Notes under the pieces: generated by a model
The model's input: only the letters and a program-made list of their open reading frames with translations
What the model was told of the DNA's origin: nothing
Database searches by the model: none
From: Durusdinium trenchii
Taxonomy: Eukaryota; Sar; Dinophyceae; Suessiales; Symbiodiniaceae
Assembly (NCBI GenBank): GCA_963970005.1
Contig: CAXAMN010003558.1
Location: 382,275-446,274, forward strand
Reading direction: 5' to 3'
Length of the DNA: 64,000 nt
Made by a program: the position numbers and the translations under genes
In this document: positions 41,083-52,345 of the stretch, one piece after another
How the letters are laid out: the number at the start of each line of letters is the position of its first letter
Numbering within the stretch: the stretch's first letter is position 1

Positions 41083-42280
41083 TCATCCGACCTTGAAGAT
41101 TTGGTTACTCTGATGATGGGCTCCACGATACCAGATCTGCATAGATCCCCTCTGGATGTTTCCGTCTTGGAGGTCCACATAGAAGGTCCCATTTTCTCGA
41201 TTCATCCACTCCAGGACAACCCCTTCACCGCGATCCTGCACCTGAAGAATTTGATCATCATCGTCCGGCAAGCATTGATAGAGCTGTAGTGTGCCGTGGT
41301 TCACGATAAAGCTATGACCACGGACATCAAGGCACAACTTAGTGTCTTTCATCCGTAGCTTTCCTTTCAGTTCGCAGTGCTGAGCATCTTGGCTCTGATC
41401 AAGATACCACGTGACATTTGCGGCTGGAGAGCAATCCATCAATGTTACATGCGAGAAATTTGCAGGCTTCTTGACACCTACACACTTCTGACTGTCTGGA
41501 AATCGCAAATGAACACCATGCCGAGACAAAAACTTTTTTGATCTGTCAGGACAATCTTGCACTATCGGCGCTGGACTTCCTGGAATCGCTGGGGTCGGAG
41601 CCGCCNNNNNNNNNNCGCTGGGGTCGGAGCCGCCGGTGTCGCTGGTTGGGGCACTATCGGCGGAGGAATTCCTGGAATGGCTGGGGTCGGAGCCGCTGGT
41701 GTCGCTGGTTGGGGCACTATCGGCGCTGGACTTCCTAGAATCGCTGGGGTCGGAGCCGCCAGTGTCGCTGGTTGGGGTAGACTGAAAGTATTTGTGACAT
41801 TCAGTACTGTCGGGGTCGGGGGTGCAAGGGTGTTTCCGTCAAGGGTGGGCGTTTTGGCTGTCTTGCCAGTGTTGTTGGCTGTTGTTTCAATGTTGTGACC
41901 GTTGTTTGAATTGATGTTCAGCTTAATAGGTGAAGACATCAATTTACCAACTCCTTCGGCGGCTTTACCCACGCCTGCGAACCCTTCTTCGAGCATGTTA
42001 TTGTTCTGCACCTCTCCATCGACATCCCCACCTCTTCTCCGGATTCCACAGGGATCGAGGCACGCCAAGCGTGCCAGGCCACTAGGCACCCTAGGAGGCT
42101 GAGCACCACCAAAGAGCATGTGCTGAAAAGCCTTGTCCCACGCCAGTCATGTCCATGTTCCCCTTCTTTCGGCAGAAGCTGCTGGTGCTGTTCGCTCGCC
42201 ACCTCCAAATCCCCCAAGTGCACCTCATCCGCACCCAGGGGATCGGTACTTTGCCGCACCAACACACGGCCTTCGCGCAT
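41083..42280 (-). CDS. Membrane-anchored Pro/Ala-repeat protein with C-terminal beta-trefoil lectin-like domain
   Basis: From 42280 the minus strand encodes a hydrophilic N-terminus and a hydrophobic segment (LFSTCSLVVLSLLGCLVAWH) suggesting a type II membrane anchor. A frame change, by short intron or error, occurs near 42000-42060. Then come NNNMLEEGFAGVGKAAEGVG, an Asn-rich stretch, and tandem repeats of PQPATPAAPTPAIPG type (at least four). After the 10-N gap at 41606-41615 the frame resumes with SPAPIVQDCPDRSKK and a domain of about 145 residues to the stop at 41083. That domain has KCVGVK, LMDCSP, CLDVRG and LQLYQC motifs and ends NQIFKVG, like ricin-B type carbohydrate-binding beta-trefoils. 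The apparent stop at 41562 in the repeat frame is probably an artefact of the gap length. Likely a cell-surface or secreted glycan-binding protein. The domain call rests on motif spacing only. Confidence 0.6.
41606..41615. other. Assembly gap (10 N)
   Basis: Placed inside the Pro/Ala repeat of the lectin-like gene. The true length is unknown and the frame differs on its two sides. Confidence 0.99.
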
Positions 42281-42822
42281 GGCTGGTGCGATGTTTCGAG
42301 CTCAACAAGAGCGAGCTCTGACAATGGCTGCAAACAAACATATCGAGCTCAACCAGCATGAGTCAACCTAGCATTGAAGTCGTTTTCGATCCTTTCATAG
42401 AACACATTCCCGCAGTAACCGATCTTCAATCTAATCTCCTGTTCATAACCCAGCTAACTCTTCTCCCCAAGCACTCCTCCACTCCTTTTGATGGCACATT
42501 TATCCCGCAAAGAGGAAACACATCTGCTTTCAGCATGATGCGCATGATGTCCATTTCTCTCTAGGCCTCCGGGCCTGTGTTTTTGGTCGACAAAGCCGAA
42601 GAGAGCCATCCCAGAGAGCAGCAAAACACTTCTCAACTCATGGAGAGCATTGCTTTGGCAAGGTTTGATGGAAGAGATGGACAAAGATGTCATGATCACT
42701 GTCATGATCATCCCAGAAGTCCAACAAAGGAAGTCATCATTTTCAGAAATGGCCAAGCACGGGACTGCCAAGCACCCCGGTCGGTGATCGTTTCAACACC
42801 GGTCACACCCCCCCCCGGGAAC

Positions 42823-42878
42823 GCCGCTGGGCCTCCAGGATGTTCCGTACGGTGCGGCCGTTGCCGCTGTCACGGAGC
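42823..42878 (-). CDS. AAA+ copy 2: NGRTVRN exon
   Basis: The minus frame reads LRDSGNGRTVRNILEAQRRS, the C-terminal small-domain helix. The acceptor is CCCAAG. The 3' end is uncertain because a C-rich run follows. Confidence 0.75.
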
Positions 42879-45800
42879 CTTGGGAGGGGCGCTCCGGAAG
42901 CGGAGGGGAAGAGGTGTGGGAGGTCTGATTTAAGCATAGTTGATAGCCAAACTCCAAGAATTTCTACTGTAGAATTCTAGAAGCCCCCCCCAAAAAAATA
43001 AGCAAAACAGCAAAAAAACAATTAAAAAAAACAAACCAACACTATATATATATAATGTGGATTTGCTTCTTTGATTTTGTGGTCTGGTAGTGAAGTGAAT
43101 GAGAGCTACATGGAGTTAAACAGGTCCCCCGCTGTCGTGAAGAGCAAGCATTAAGTCCCCTCCTCATCGTCACTTGTAGGATGAGCAAGAGATAAAATAT
43201 GCTAGGTTGGGTGAACATTTGCAGAAAGCTTCTATTATATTATTGAATGTGAAGTACGAGTATAAACGTATGTGCTCACAAAAATCATGTAGCAAATCCT
43301 GCAAAAACAAAGATGGCACATCCTCATCCTTTGTGGATTCAAAAAATGTATTTACTGTCTCTTTCTCCGTATGTACTTGGGGCTCTTTCACCCTTTGGTG
43401 GGACTGTTCCATGACTGTTCCATGTGCTCCGCGATATCCATTGACAACAAGAGGTCTTCGCAGAATACAAACAACAGGGGAACCACCGTTGATCCCTCAG
43501 AATCGATATGACTCATGAACTACCCCCAATGGGCCCATGGTGGATGGATTGACTACCAGGTGGAGTAGAATGAGCCATTGGAAGTTCTGTTGATACTACT
43601 AACCAAAAGCTGCTTTCACACTTTGCTTTTGATCATGCCAGAAACAGCCCTCAAGCAATCTTGGCCACCTATAGAACTTTGGGACATTGGGAGGGTCAAA
43701 CATCTTGCTGAACTAGATCGGACAAAACATCATGTTGGCTCCAGTTCGAAGTCCCTCCTAGTCCCTCTAATGTTGCTATGTTCATCTATGTTCCTTGACG
43801 GACTTTAGATATATAAATGAAAGGTGTCCTGCTTTCTTGGCCAAGGTGCCCTGTATTTTTTGGTCGAGTCCGACGATGGTCCTCACGACCACAAAATCTC
43901 CTCGTAGAGTAAGAAAGCCGTCGCCGAAGAGATATATACACATTAAATTCATTTGTTTGAAGCGATCTTATGTTTTTCTTCAAACAAAACATATAGATCA
44001 AATCGCATCAAAGAATTACGAAGGCTAAACCTGCTAAACGTGCCCAAGTCCCAAAGCAGCTTTAAACGCGAGCATTGCTAATTTGTTGTGACACCACACA
44101 ACTTTGAAGCCATATATATATTTCATCTGCTCCTGTATAGAGGCTCCTCAATCGCTCATGATAGGAGGATCGGATCCAGCAGTCAGCAACCTCCGAAGTT
44201 TTCTTCTACGTGAGGGTCTATCTATCAACATCTATCAACCATCGGACATGGGCAGTGCTCAAGAAAAGAAGCACGGCACGGCCAAAAGGCTTGACACACT
44301 TGGTGAAAGACTGCATTGTCGCAATTTTGCTATGTCGCACTAGAGGACGAAGGAAGAACACGTCCAGAGAATCACGCGGCGCACATCCACCTGTCGTTTG
44401 TCAGCATTATCAATGTACTACAACATGTCACTATGTGCAACATCTGTCATCCAATGTATCTCAATTTCTGCTTAACTCACATGGTGCCCACGTGGTCAGC
44501 ACTTGGACGTTTGGAACCCAAATTCCCCCGAAACCTCCCGGCCCCAAAAGCGCCAAATCCACCGGTCCCAGGAGCGCTTCACAGTCGGAGCCCTGGTCGT
44601 CGCAGCAGCTCGTGCTGAAGCGCACAGTTCGGTCAATCCACTTCTTCGCTTCATCGGAAGCCGTGAAGCCCTGCCGCACCCCGTGGGTCATGCGAAGGCG
44701 ACGCGACCGGTGTGGCAGTGACCGAAAAAGAACGGTGGGGGGCCACAGGTTTGTTATTTCAGCTTTTTGGGGTTGAGACCTGCAAGTAAGAGGAGCATTG
44801 AGACCGTTCATATAGTTCCAAACGCAAAGCTTGTTTGTTCAGTGCCCAGGCTATCCCAGGCTGCGCTTTCCCAAGGAGGTATAGTCTGCGCTACGGTGAC
44901 GAGTGGCACGGCCTTGTCCTCCAGGAAAATGCCAGAGATGTGGTTGAGCTCCGCGCAAGTGTAATCATCGAAGTAGAACTTGAAGGGGACACGACCTCAG
45001 ATTTGTGAAGAAACTCAGCAATGACAGTCTATATACAATATATATTGATGTCCCAGTCCACATATTATATGGATCATATTATTCAAATCTATTCAACAAA
45101 AAAAACAACTCAAAAAATATCACAAATGCTTTCCTGGTGGGTGAGACCTTCCATTTTTTTCGGCTCAAACATCGATAGGTGAAATTTGAAGAGTTCGACG
45201 AAATCTTTGCCTATTTGCAGCGGATATATGGCTCACAACGGAAAGCCAGGGGGAGGTCTTTGACCAAAAGAACCTTTGACCAAATGGGCTCTCAGCAAGA
45301 ATGCTTGTAATCCAGAACAACTCTGGGGCCACCGGCATGGCAACAGTCTCAACACTGAAACATCAGTTTGAGCTGATTCCCATCAACTCAACCTCAAAAA
45401 TGTGGCCTGTTTCAACCATATCGTTACAAGGCACTCTTAAAGCCTGGATTTGCTTCAAAGAAGGTCTCCATCTCCTTCTCATAGCCTGGAGGGGCTTCTC
45501 TCAAGAACAAGTACACAACGACCAGTTCCTGCGACCTCCGCGGCTTCAGTTGCTGATTCTACAGCGAACCCTCCAGGCAAGATCTACCTGGAGGACAATT
45601 CCCTAACACCATCTACCTTCATGTCACAGCCGCTTAACGACTAGACAGGTACGAGAAAACCCATGCCTGCGAAGATGGCAACCACCTGCCAATGAAGTGA
45701 TCAAACGTCTTCGGTACTCAGCTGCTTTTGGAAACAAGGCAAACACGTCCGTCGTCTTGCTCCATCGTGTGCAGGAGTTAACTGAGTTAAGCCAATGGCC

Positions 45801-48800
45801 TGGTCTCGCTTGTCCTCAATCTCTTTGATCAAAGTGTCTACCGCCTCTTGTCCGAAGGAGTCTTTTCCTTCCTGCAAACAAGAGCACCGGAATACGTGGT
45901 TTCATCGAGAAAATGCTTCCTGACTGCATCTGACTGCTTCACTCCATCTTCTTGTAAGTCATTGTTTTTGACAATACATAGTATGAATACAACGTTTCCT
46001 GACCTCCCTCCAGCATCTAAAAGCAATCCGATGCCGATGCACCCATCTTAATTCGCCCCATAAATATTGATCTAGAACCACCCACTGCGTTATCAACTGC
46101 CTGCCTTCTTCAGTGAGTATGCCTCATCCACGAAGAGCACCCCACCGATAGCCTTGGACACTGCACCCAAGACCTGTCAGCAAGGAGAACAGCAGCAAAG
46201 GATGGGTGGATGATGGTGGATGAAGACTGAACAAGTCTGGGATAATACAAGTTTTGACCTTTACTGTATGATACTGTATGTTGCTTTGTTGGACTGTGAC
46301 CACAATCTCTCTGCCGGTTTGCTTGAGGGTGCTCCCTCACTCGGGTGGATATCCTAGCTTGCTTGGTGAACCATATCCTCTCTTGTGTCCTCAAAGCCTT
46401 CAGCCTTCTCACCAACATCTGCTTCCTTCAACTCCAGCATAGAGCATCATAGCGCCATTGTTTCTTAATACCTTCTCTTGTGCGTGTCGTTGCACTGTCC
46501 CATCGTCGCACCGGACCCCGACACGCGGGTTGCGCCGCTCTGAGCGCCGCTCTGAGCGCCTTGGGCGCTGTCTGCCCCTTGTACTCTGCCACCAGATCTG
46601 CACGGGACACTTCGTGGAAGATGGCCTCATCCTTGTCTTTCTCCTGATGGGGAAACAAACACCACACATTGGAGGATCGAAGCTGCAACGTAGTCCTGGT
46701 GTGATGAGGAGCCACACGATAAACTAAAAAGGAATGTGCATGTTTTGAGATGATCCAGATGCATTCACCATTCCTTTTAGTTGGACATCACACTCTTGAT
46801 GTGTATTCCGCGTGCCAGTCAGTCAAACAAACTCCCATTCTGAAGAAGGAAGGAGTCGGGGGGGCCGATCCTGAAGCCATTCGTGAGCTCTGATTGTGGG
46901 TCTTGGATGTTGATGTGGCCAAAGATATCACAATCGGTGTCACACCCTCCAAAAGTCGTTTACTAAAGGTGCAAGGATGAAGTCACAACCACCCGTGTGT
47001 CAAAGTCGGGAGTGGACCATGGGCGCGAGTGCATCGGCCTCTGTGACCACCTCGTTCGCCTCCCTCCCTTCCCAGCGCGAACGACGAAAACCAGCCCAAA
47101 AAGGTCCGGACCCTGGTCGGCTCACGACCCATCTCACGTAAGTGACCCATGAAACATCCAACTCCGAAGAGCTTCTGCAACATCCTGATTCATCCATCTT
47201 AACATCTGGTCACATTGGATATGAAGAGCTTCTGCAACCAAAAACGGGTCCAGTTCCCTTTTCTTCACCGAAAAGGGTCCGCCAAGGTCGGCGTCGAACA
47301 CCTGACCCCGGCAGCGAAGACCACAGCAACGTCTGGAGACGGTCCTTCTTCTTGATGACGCCCATTTCCACCAGGAGCTTTCCCACCAAACGAGCAACCA
47401 CCGTCTTGCCAGTACCTGGCCGATCCAAAGAAGACGTGCCAAGGATCGCATCTGATGGAACCGATGTTCAAGGGTACTACAAAGGAAAAGGCTGATGTAC
47501 CTCTAGTAGATTAATGTAGATTGTATGTCTGGAATCAAAGCTGATTGGTTTTCAATACTGACATGCGTGCTGCAGCTTGACCGTCGGAACAACTCCATCG
47601 AATGCAAGGGCTTGCAAGCGGGACATGTTCAAGAACAACAAACAAAACTAAACAAGGGTAATCGCACAAGCTATTATGTAGCTGCCAACCAAACTGAATT
47701 GGACTATTGGGACAAGATCGTCAAGAATAAGTAGGAAGCCAGTTCCAACACAAGCATCGCTTGGTTTCAAGGGCAGCTCAAGGCAATTCCATGTTTCGCT
47801 GTGCTTGAGACAAGCAAGGGAATCTGATTGCTCCAGGAATCACTTGAGAAGAATCAGGATCAAACTATGGGAAACTGTGGTGTACCCACCTTCCCCCTTG
47901 CTAGCACCCAAAAATACGGAACAGGTCTTGCAGGATTCGTCATGGAGCCCATCTGAACACCCCCGTTCAACTCTGAGAAGACCCCCACGGTTGGATCCCA
48001 TTTCATATCCCAAAGAAGCATGACAACATATGAAAACGGTCCATCTCTGTGTCACCCTGACATTGGTACAAGGCTTTCCAACTTCAACCTCGGGGCCGAG
48101 ACCCCCAAGTCGTCCCACAAGTCTCCCAGTAAAAAACATCCCAACCTGGCGACACTGTCACGCTGTTGGAAATACATGTTCTGAGGTAGAATCTGTTCTC
48201 TGAGAGTTCCACCTGGATTGCCGAGGAATTGCATGTGGAAGGATTGTCCCATCAAGCTCTTTGCTGCTGGAAGCAACTTCCGCCGCCTTGGAGACGGCTC
48301 CGCTCCGCGAGCACGGAGAATGGTGGACGCATCTTCCGAAAAGGGCATCTTGGTGGACGCATCAAGCAAAACGAAGCAAAAGACCAGTGATCATTAAGCA
48401 ACTGTCTATCAATAGCGCTTGCAACCTCATTTTGGCCATGTCAATCCTAGCCAAATCTGGATGATCAGGTTCTCTGGTGAATAGTCGCCAGTGCAGACTG
48501 CATGTCTCTATCATAGTAATATGCTTGAAGAATGAGGGAATCTCTCACTGATCAACCCAGGTTGACTGAGCACCTCCCCGAGTAGCTGAGCACCTCCCCT
48601 TGTGCCCCTGGTGCGGGAAAAAAACGCTTTCATAACCACACCACTGCGACTGAGCGTTCGAACCACTGATCAAACTCCACCATGGCTCTCAGCTCCGCCA
48701 TGCCGGCCTTCACCTGGCTTCCGGAAAGAACATGTCATCCATGAAAGTTGGCAAGTTGGAGTTGTACTTAGTCACCAGTCACTATCATTGTCGTTCAGAA

Positions 48801-49766
48801 CATGTGTCAAAGAACATGGCTGAAAATCAAGCTCGTGAAAGTCCAAGGTACAACTCAGTAATAAGACCATTCACAAAACCAAATCATCTGACGTCAGCAA
48901 ATGTGTCACAAAGCCCTCCCTCAGAATCGCCCGGAGAAAAACATAAAAGGGAACACACAAACAACCATATACAAAAACAAACAATGCACACACACAAAAA
49001 CAAACAATGCACACACACAATAGACATCAATAGACCCAGGGTTTTACATGATGGAATAATAGAAGAACCACGCACAAACCTCACTGATCCTGCCATATCA
49101 TCCAAACCATTGCCCTCGCTGAGTCTGATCTTTCCAAACTCGGCTTCGACTCGTGGTTTCTTGAACGAAGTGACGTCCAAGAATATGGGCAAAACAAGTC
49201 CCGGTCAGAGAAAAACATGCCAACCTGCAGTACCATTTGGATCCATTTGGTAATTACACCTCTTTACTCAGCTTTCTGTGTACCCCACAGTGGTCCGAGT
49301 ACCGTAAGGTACCGTTTCGCGGAGCAGACTCTGGAAGCGGAACACGCCATGCGACAAGGTATTCCCCCCGTTGACCACCGTCGGTCTGTTGAGAACCACA
49401 ACCGATACATGCTGAAACATGCTGAAACCACAAAGTGTTGCCTATATAAGGTTTCAGCCGCATTTCTGGTTTCGTGCCTCCATGCATTAGTGTGTTCATC
49501 GCTAAACATGGTTCCTGCATCGAGGACCAACCAAGTTGTGCCTCAGTGTCAGACAGAAAGCCAGAAAGAAATACAGAAAAACAAACCAAACAAAACAGAT
49601 AGAACAAACACTTCTTTCCGGGTCATGGCCGAACTGGTCTTCGCGAAAAAAGAACAGCGGCCGATTCCAGGTCGGTGAGCTGAACCGACCGAGAAAACCC
49701 ATACTCCACCGACACGGCCTTCGTGAGACCGACGAGTCGGTTCAGCTTCTCCATGAGTTTGTCGAC
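42823..49766 (-). CDS. CbbX/SpoVK-type AAA+ ATPase, copy 2 (multi-exon)
   Basis: Exons: 49719-49766, 48664-48713, 48213-48286, 47345-47415, 46560-46643, 46105-46173, 45806-45871, 45435-45528, 44913-44995, about 44593-44670, about 42823-42878. The first nine join in phase with no stop. Donors in order: GC, GT, GT, GA, GC, GC, GA, GT, GC. All acceptors are AG followed by G. The product has LVGL entry, Walker A, E-V-S-R-A-D-L-V, Walker B, the FGQEAVDTL helix, an Arg-finger region and the NGRTVRN helix. It is a hexameric AAA+ remodelling ATPase; substrate unknown. Upstream exons (targeting peptide or other N-terminal domain) and the final exon are not identified. One oddity is the sensor strand, VVVYLFLREAPPGY instead of V-I-L-A-G-Y. 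Confidence 0.9.
43170..43412 (-). CDS. Hypothetical ORF or exon
   Basis: The minus frame reads EKETVNTFFESTKDEDVPSL then FLQDLLHDFCEHIRLYSYFT. Protein-like but AT-rich compared with other exons; it lies within an intron of AAA+ copy 2 (44.6 to 42.9 kb). Unknown. Confidence 0.3.
   Translation of the reverse strand: MEQSHQRVKEPQVHTEKETVNTFFESTKDEDVPSLFLQDLLHDFCEHIRLYSYFTFNNIIEAFCKCSPNLAYFISCSSYK
44593..44670 (-). CDS. AAA+ copy 2: lid exon
   Basis: After GTGCGGCAG the minus frame reads GFTASDEAKKWIDRTVRFST then SCCDDQ. It joins in phase to LEDK of the previous exon, giving the usual K-G-F/L-x-x-S-x-E-A of the lid. The 3' edge is uncertain. Confidence 0.7.
44913..44995 (-). CDS. AAA+ copy 2: RVPF...DDY exon
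   Basis: 27 codons plus two bases: RVPFKFYFDDYTCAELNHIS then GIFLEDK. It carries the Arg finger and the F-D-D-Y-T-x-x-E-L block unsplit. Acceptor CTGAG; donor GC. Confidence 0.9.
45435..45528 (-). CDS. AAA+ copy 2: sensor strand and ANPGFK exon
   Basis: ELVVVYLFLREAPPGYEKEM then ETFFEANPGFK. Acceptor GTCGCAG; donor GT (AAGA then GTGCC). The stretch YLFLREAPP has no counterpart in copy 1 (ILAGY). Confidence 0.88.
45806..45871 (-). CDS. AAA+ copy 2: FGQEAVDTL exon
   Basis: 22 codons, EGKDSFGQEAVDTLIKEIED then KR. Acceptor TTTGCAG; donor GA (AAGCGA then GACCAG). Homologous to 15008-15094, but with an intron after DKR that copy 1 lacks. Confidence 0.9.
46105..46173 (-). CDS. AAA+ copy 2: Walker B exon
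   Basis: 23 codons, VLGAVSKAIGGVLFVDEAYS then LKK. Acceptor GCTGACAG; donor GC (AAGAAG then GCAGGC). Confidence 0.92.
46560..46643 (-). CDS. AAA+ copy 2: EVSRADLVAEY exon
   Basis: 28 codons, EKDKDEAIFHEVSRADLVAE then YKGQTAPK; the classical V-x-R-A-D-L-V-x-x-Y-x-G-x-T-A-x-K segment between Walker A and B. Acceptor CATCAG; donor GC. Confidence 0.92.
47345..47415 (-). CDS. AAA+ copy 2: Walker A exon
   Basis: 71 bases. The first two complete the Gly codon, then TGKTVVARLVGKLLVEMGVI and KKK. The P-loop is split across the intron: G-N-P-G comes from the previous exon. Acceptor GGCCAG; donor GA. Confidence 0.93.
48213..48286 (-). CDS. AAA+ copy 2: exon ending GNPG
   Basis: 74 bases, RRKLLPAAKSLMGQSFHMQ then FLGNPG. 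It starts after CCAAG and ends CCAG with a GT donor; joined to 47415 it gives the complete P-loop. Confidence 0.9.
48664..48713 (-). CDS. AAA+ copy 2: VKAGM exon
   Basis: 50 bases, VKAGMAELRAMVEFDQ plus TG of a Trp codon. Acceptor AAGCCAG; donor GT (CAGTG then GTTCG). The next exon's first G completes W. Confidence 0.9.
48900..49190 (-). CDS. Weak candidate exon in AAA+ copy 2 intron
   Basis: The minus frame reads KKPRVEAEFGKIRLSEGNGL then DDMAG. Coding-like, but the AAA+ exons on either side already join in phase without it, so it is probably not part of that transcript. Confidence 0.2.
49719..49766 (-). CDS. AAA+ copy 2: LVGL exon
   Basis: 16 codons, VDKLMEKLNRLVGLTK. Possible acceptor CGTCAG at 49767; donor GC (AAG then GCCGTG). 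The frame stays open further upstream, so the exon may be longer. Confidence 0.8.
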
Positions 49767-50904
49767 CTGACGAGTCGGCCGACGATGCGAAACGGACCGT
49801 CCAGCCGGGGCCCGAAAAGGGCACCAAGCGGTCGCCGAGGTGGCACCAAACGCCAGAGGTCGCCGACCGAACGCTGGATGGTCATCCTCGATATCGTGGA
49901 CCGAACGCTTGGCTGAATGGCTTGGAGAAAGCATGGGAAAGCAAGTCTTCCATGGTCTTCCATGGGGCAAGGGTCCCTTCGAACATTTTGAGGCCGAAGG
50001 GTTTCGCCATCAATTGGTGAGAATGTCCAAGAAGAATCTTTCCACCGAGTGGGAAGTTACACTGAGGACTCCTCATTTCCAAGTTAGAACAAAAGAAAAC
50101 ACACCTAACACCCTGGCTATCCCTGACTACAAAGATCCACAAACACGGAAGAACGTCAACTCCCGAGAACGACAACAGCAAGTATACGATTGATTGAGTG
50201 GCACAAGTTGCGTTCGATTTCAAGACTATCAATTTCAAGTGACCTTGGCAACCTACCAAGGTCTTCGTGCCTTTTCATTGATGCCTTCCGGGATTTCGTT
50301 GTCCTGAATGGCCTTCTGCGCTTCCTTCCTGCCGGGTTTTCAGGGTCCAAATGTTTGTCATCGACATGGTCATCGACCGATTTGGTTGGTTGCTGGCCTC
50401 AAAACCATGTGGGATTTCATGGGATTTCCCATCGACCTTCACACCCAGGGCTACACACGCCATGAACCTTCACGTCAGCACGCCAGTGTGACATAGGCCA
50501 AACGGAGTGAGACTCGGTGACCGGTGTGTTGGCGAAACTGTTGAAGCCGGTGGCCAGCAAGTAACTAAACGCTTGTACTATTACGTTGTAACATGTTGTA
50601 AATAGCTGTAAACGATTCTCAAAACGGAGGCCTACTGGGTCGGAATGCCAACTCATCCAAATATGTCGTAACCGAAAGCTCCTGAAGCTGAAATGGGAAG
50701 GTCCACATGATTTTGCTTCCATTTGCTTCCCCTCTATTGTCTATGAGACCGAAGTAGTTTGTGTAGAGATGTGTCAAGCATTCTGCTATCCCGATACAAC
50801 CCCATCCGGGAGTAGATATCGAACCAATCCAAACGGCATCTTCGGTCACAGTTTCCTACCCGACTACTCTATCGATGTTCAGGATGATTAACTTAAAATT
50901 AAAT

Positions 50905-50975
50905 TAACTAATAGCTTCTTTGTTACTACTAGTAAGGCACCTGTTACTAGTAGCGTGGCACTTGTTACTATCTTC
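50905..50975. repeat. Interspersed repeat A/B relative
   Basis: CTAATAGCTTCTTTGTTACTAC then AAGGCACCTGTTACTAGTAGC and GGCACTTGTTACT; parallels 38695-38778. Confidence 0.6.
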
Positions 50976-51003
50976 AATTCCACCGTGTCCTGCTTCCGTA
51001 GCC

Positions 51004-51162
51004 ACCCAACTGGCGTCGCTCTTGGGAGTTCCTGGCGTTCGGACGATCGAAGGGGAACACTTCTCACTCGCCGGGTATGGCTATGGCGAAAAAAATCTCG
51101 ACTTCTTGGATAAGACCTATGTTCTGCATTGTGGGGAAGGAGGGCAAGTGGGATTTCAGCAG
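51004..51162 (+). CDS. Candidate plus-strand exon
   Basis: Between a CTTCCGTAG acceptor and a CAGCAG/GTATCT donor the plus frame reads ATQLASLLGVPGVRTIEGEH, FSLAGYGYGEKNLDFLDKTY and VLHCGEGGQVGFQQ. Composition and splice edges look real. The minus strand is also open (LKEEQSDYISSFRKIPAEIP), so the strand is not settled. Unknown family. Confidence 0.4.
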
Positions 51163-51789
51163 GTATCTTTCGAAAGGACGAGATATAATCTGACTGTTCT
51201 TCTTTCAGACTAGCAAATTGTTGATAGTTGCACTGATGCGTACGGCGTACTGACAAATGGGTGCAGAACCTTTCAGTTAAGTGCCATGGAGCACATAAAT
51301 AAACAACATAGGCAAGAACAATGTCTAAACAGTGCCAACAAGCAAATGACCAGGTCATGTTCCAAGAGGTACAACTTCTGAACACCAGCTGCAAAACAAA
51401 ACCAGGTGCTGGAATGGAGGTGGCCAGTGGATGATGGAAGGGGATTGTCATGGATTGTCCAAGTCATTGGGCCAAAACTGAGTAAGTCCTTGGGGACCAA
51501 TATAGAAAATAGAAAGGCACAACAGCACACCCGCATACACCCTGCCATCTCATCCGGTCTTCAGACTCCATCCATCTCCGCATTTCCCTGGAAGCCGAGA
51601 GGCCATCCGCTGTTCTTCTTTTTCTTTTCGGTCTTGCCCGAGAATGGCCTCGCCGGCGAACGAGCTGGCAGAAGGCGAAGAAGCTGGCTGCGTGCGAGAT
51701 CGCGCGAGCCAAGGGCGGTTGAACAAGACACGTCAAGGCTTCTGACCTTAAGATGTATCTTTGAGTCTTTATGAGACTCCGAAAGGTTT

Positions 51790-51885
51790 GTTTTGACAAG
51801 CTACGAACGGGGCTCCTGGCCTTACTACTAGGAGCAAAGGGCATCGCTACTAGGAGCAAGGACGCTGCGAACGGGGCTAGGTTTG
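51790..51885. repeat. Interspersed repeat A
   Basis: CTACGAACGGGGCTCCTGGC, CTTACTACTAGGAGCAAAGG, GCATCGCTACTAGGAGCAAG, GACGCTGCGAACGGGGCTAG in succession. Confidence 0.8.
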
Positions 51886-52274
51886 TTTCTTTATGTAATT
51901 TTCTGACTTAAGACACAAACCTGCGGAGGCACCTCCCCAAGAAGTGGTGCCAGTGGCACTCTGCGCAAATTGTTCCGCCCTCCAAAGCAACTCTACGGAT
52001 CCTAAAATCGTGTTCTAAACACATGTTCATCACATACACGATGCATTTCTATTCATTTCCCATACTTACCACCTTTCGTTCTCCAAAGCTACATGTCATG
52101 CTTATGTCTCCCAACCTTGGACAATCCGACTTCTGAGAAATCAACATGGGTCACTCCAACATCGGGTGATTGAATACCTCGGGTGCTCACAATGGAGATA
52201 GTGAATACTAGAAACACATATATAATATATTTTATTATATATATATATTCTTATATACTGTTAGTCTGTTAGTA

Positions 52275-52345
52275 TTGTCAAGGACGCTACGAACGGGGCT
52301 CCTGGCCTTACTGCTTGGAGCGATCGGACGCTACTAGGAACATAT
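52275..52345. repeat. Interspersed repeat A
   Basis: AAGGACGCTACGAACGGGGC, TCCTGGCCTTACTGCTTGGAGC, GATCGGACGCTACTAGGAAC. Confidence 0.75.

Noticed and set aside
41562-41564. Stop codon ending the Pro/Ala-repeat frame before the lectin-like domain
   Set aside because: The frame offset arises at the 10-N gap; the repeat frame beyond the gap is continuous with the lectin-like frame.
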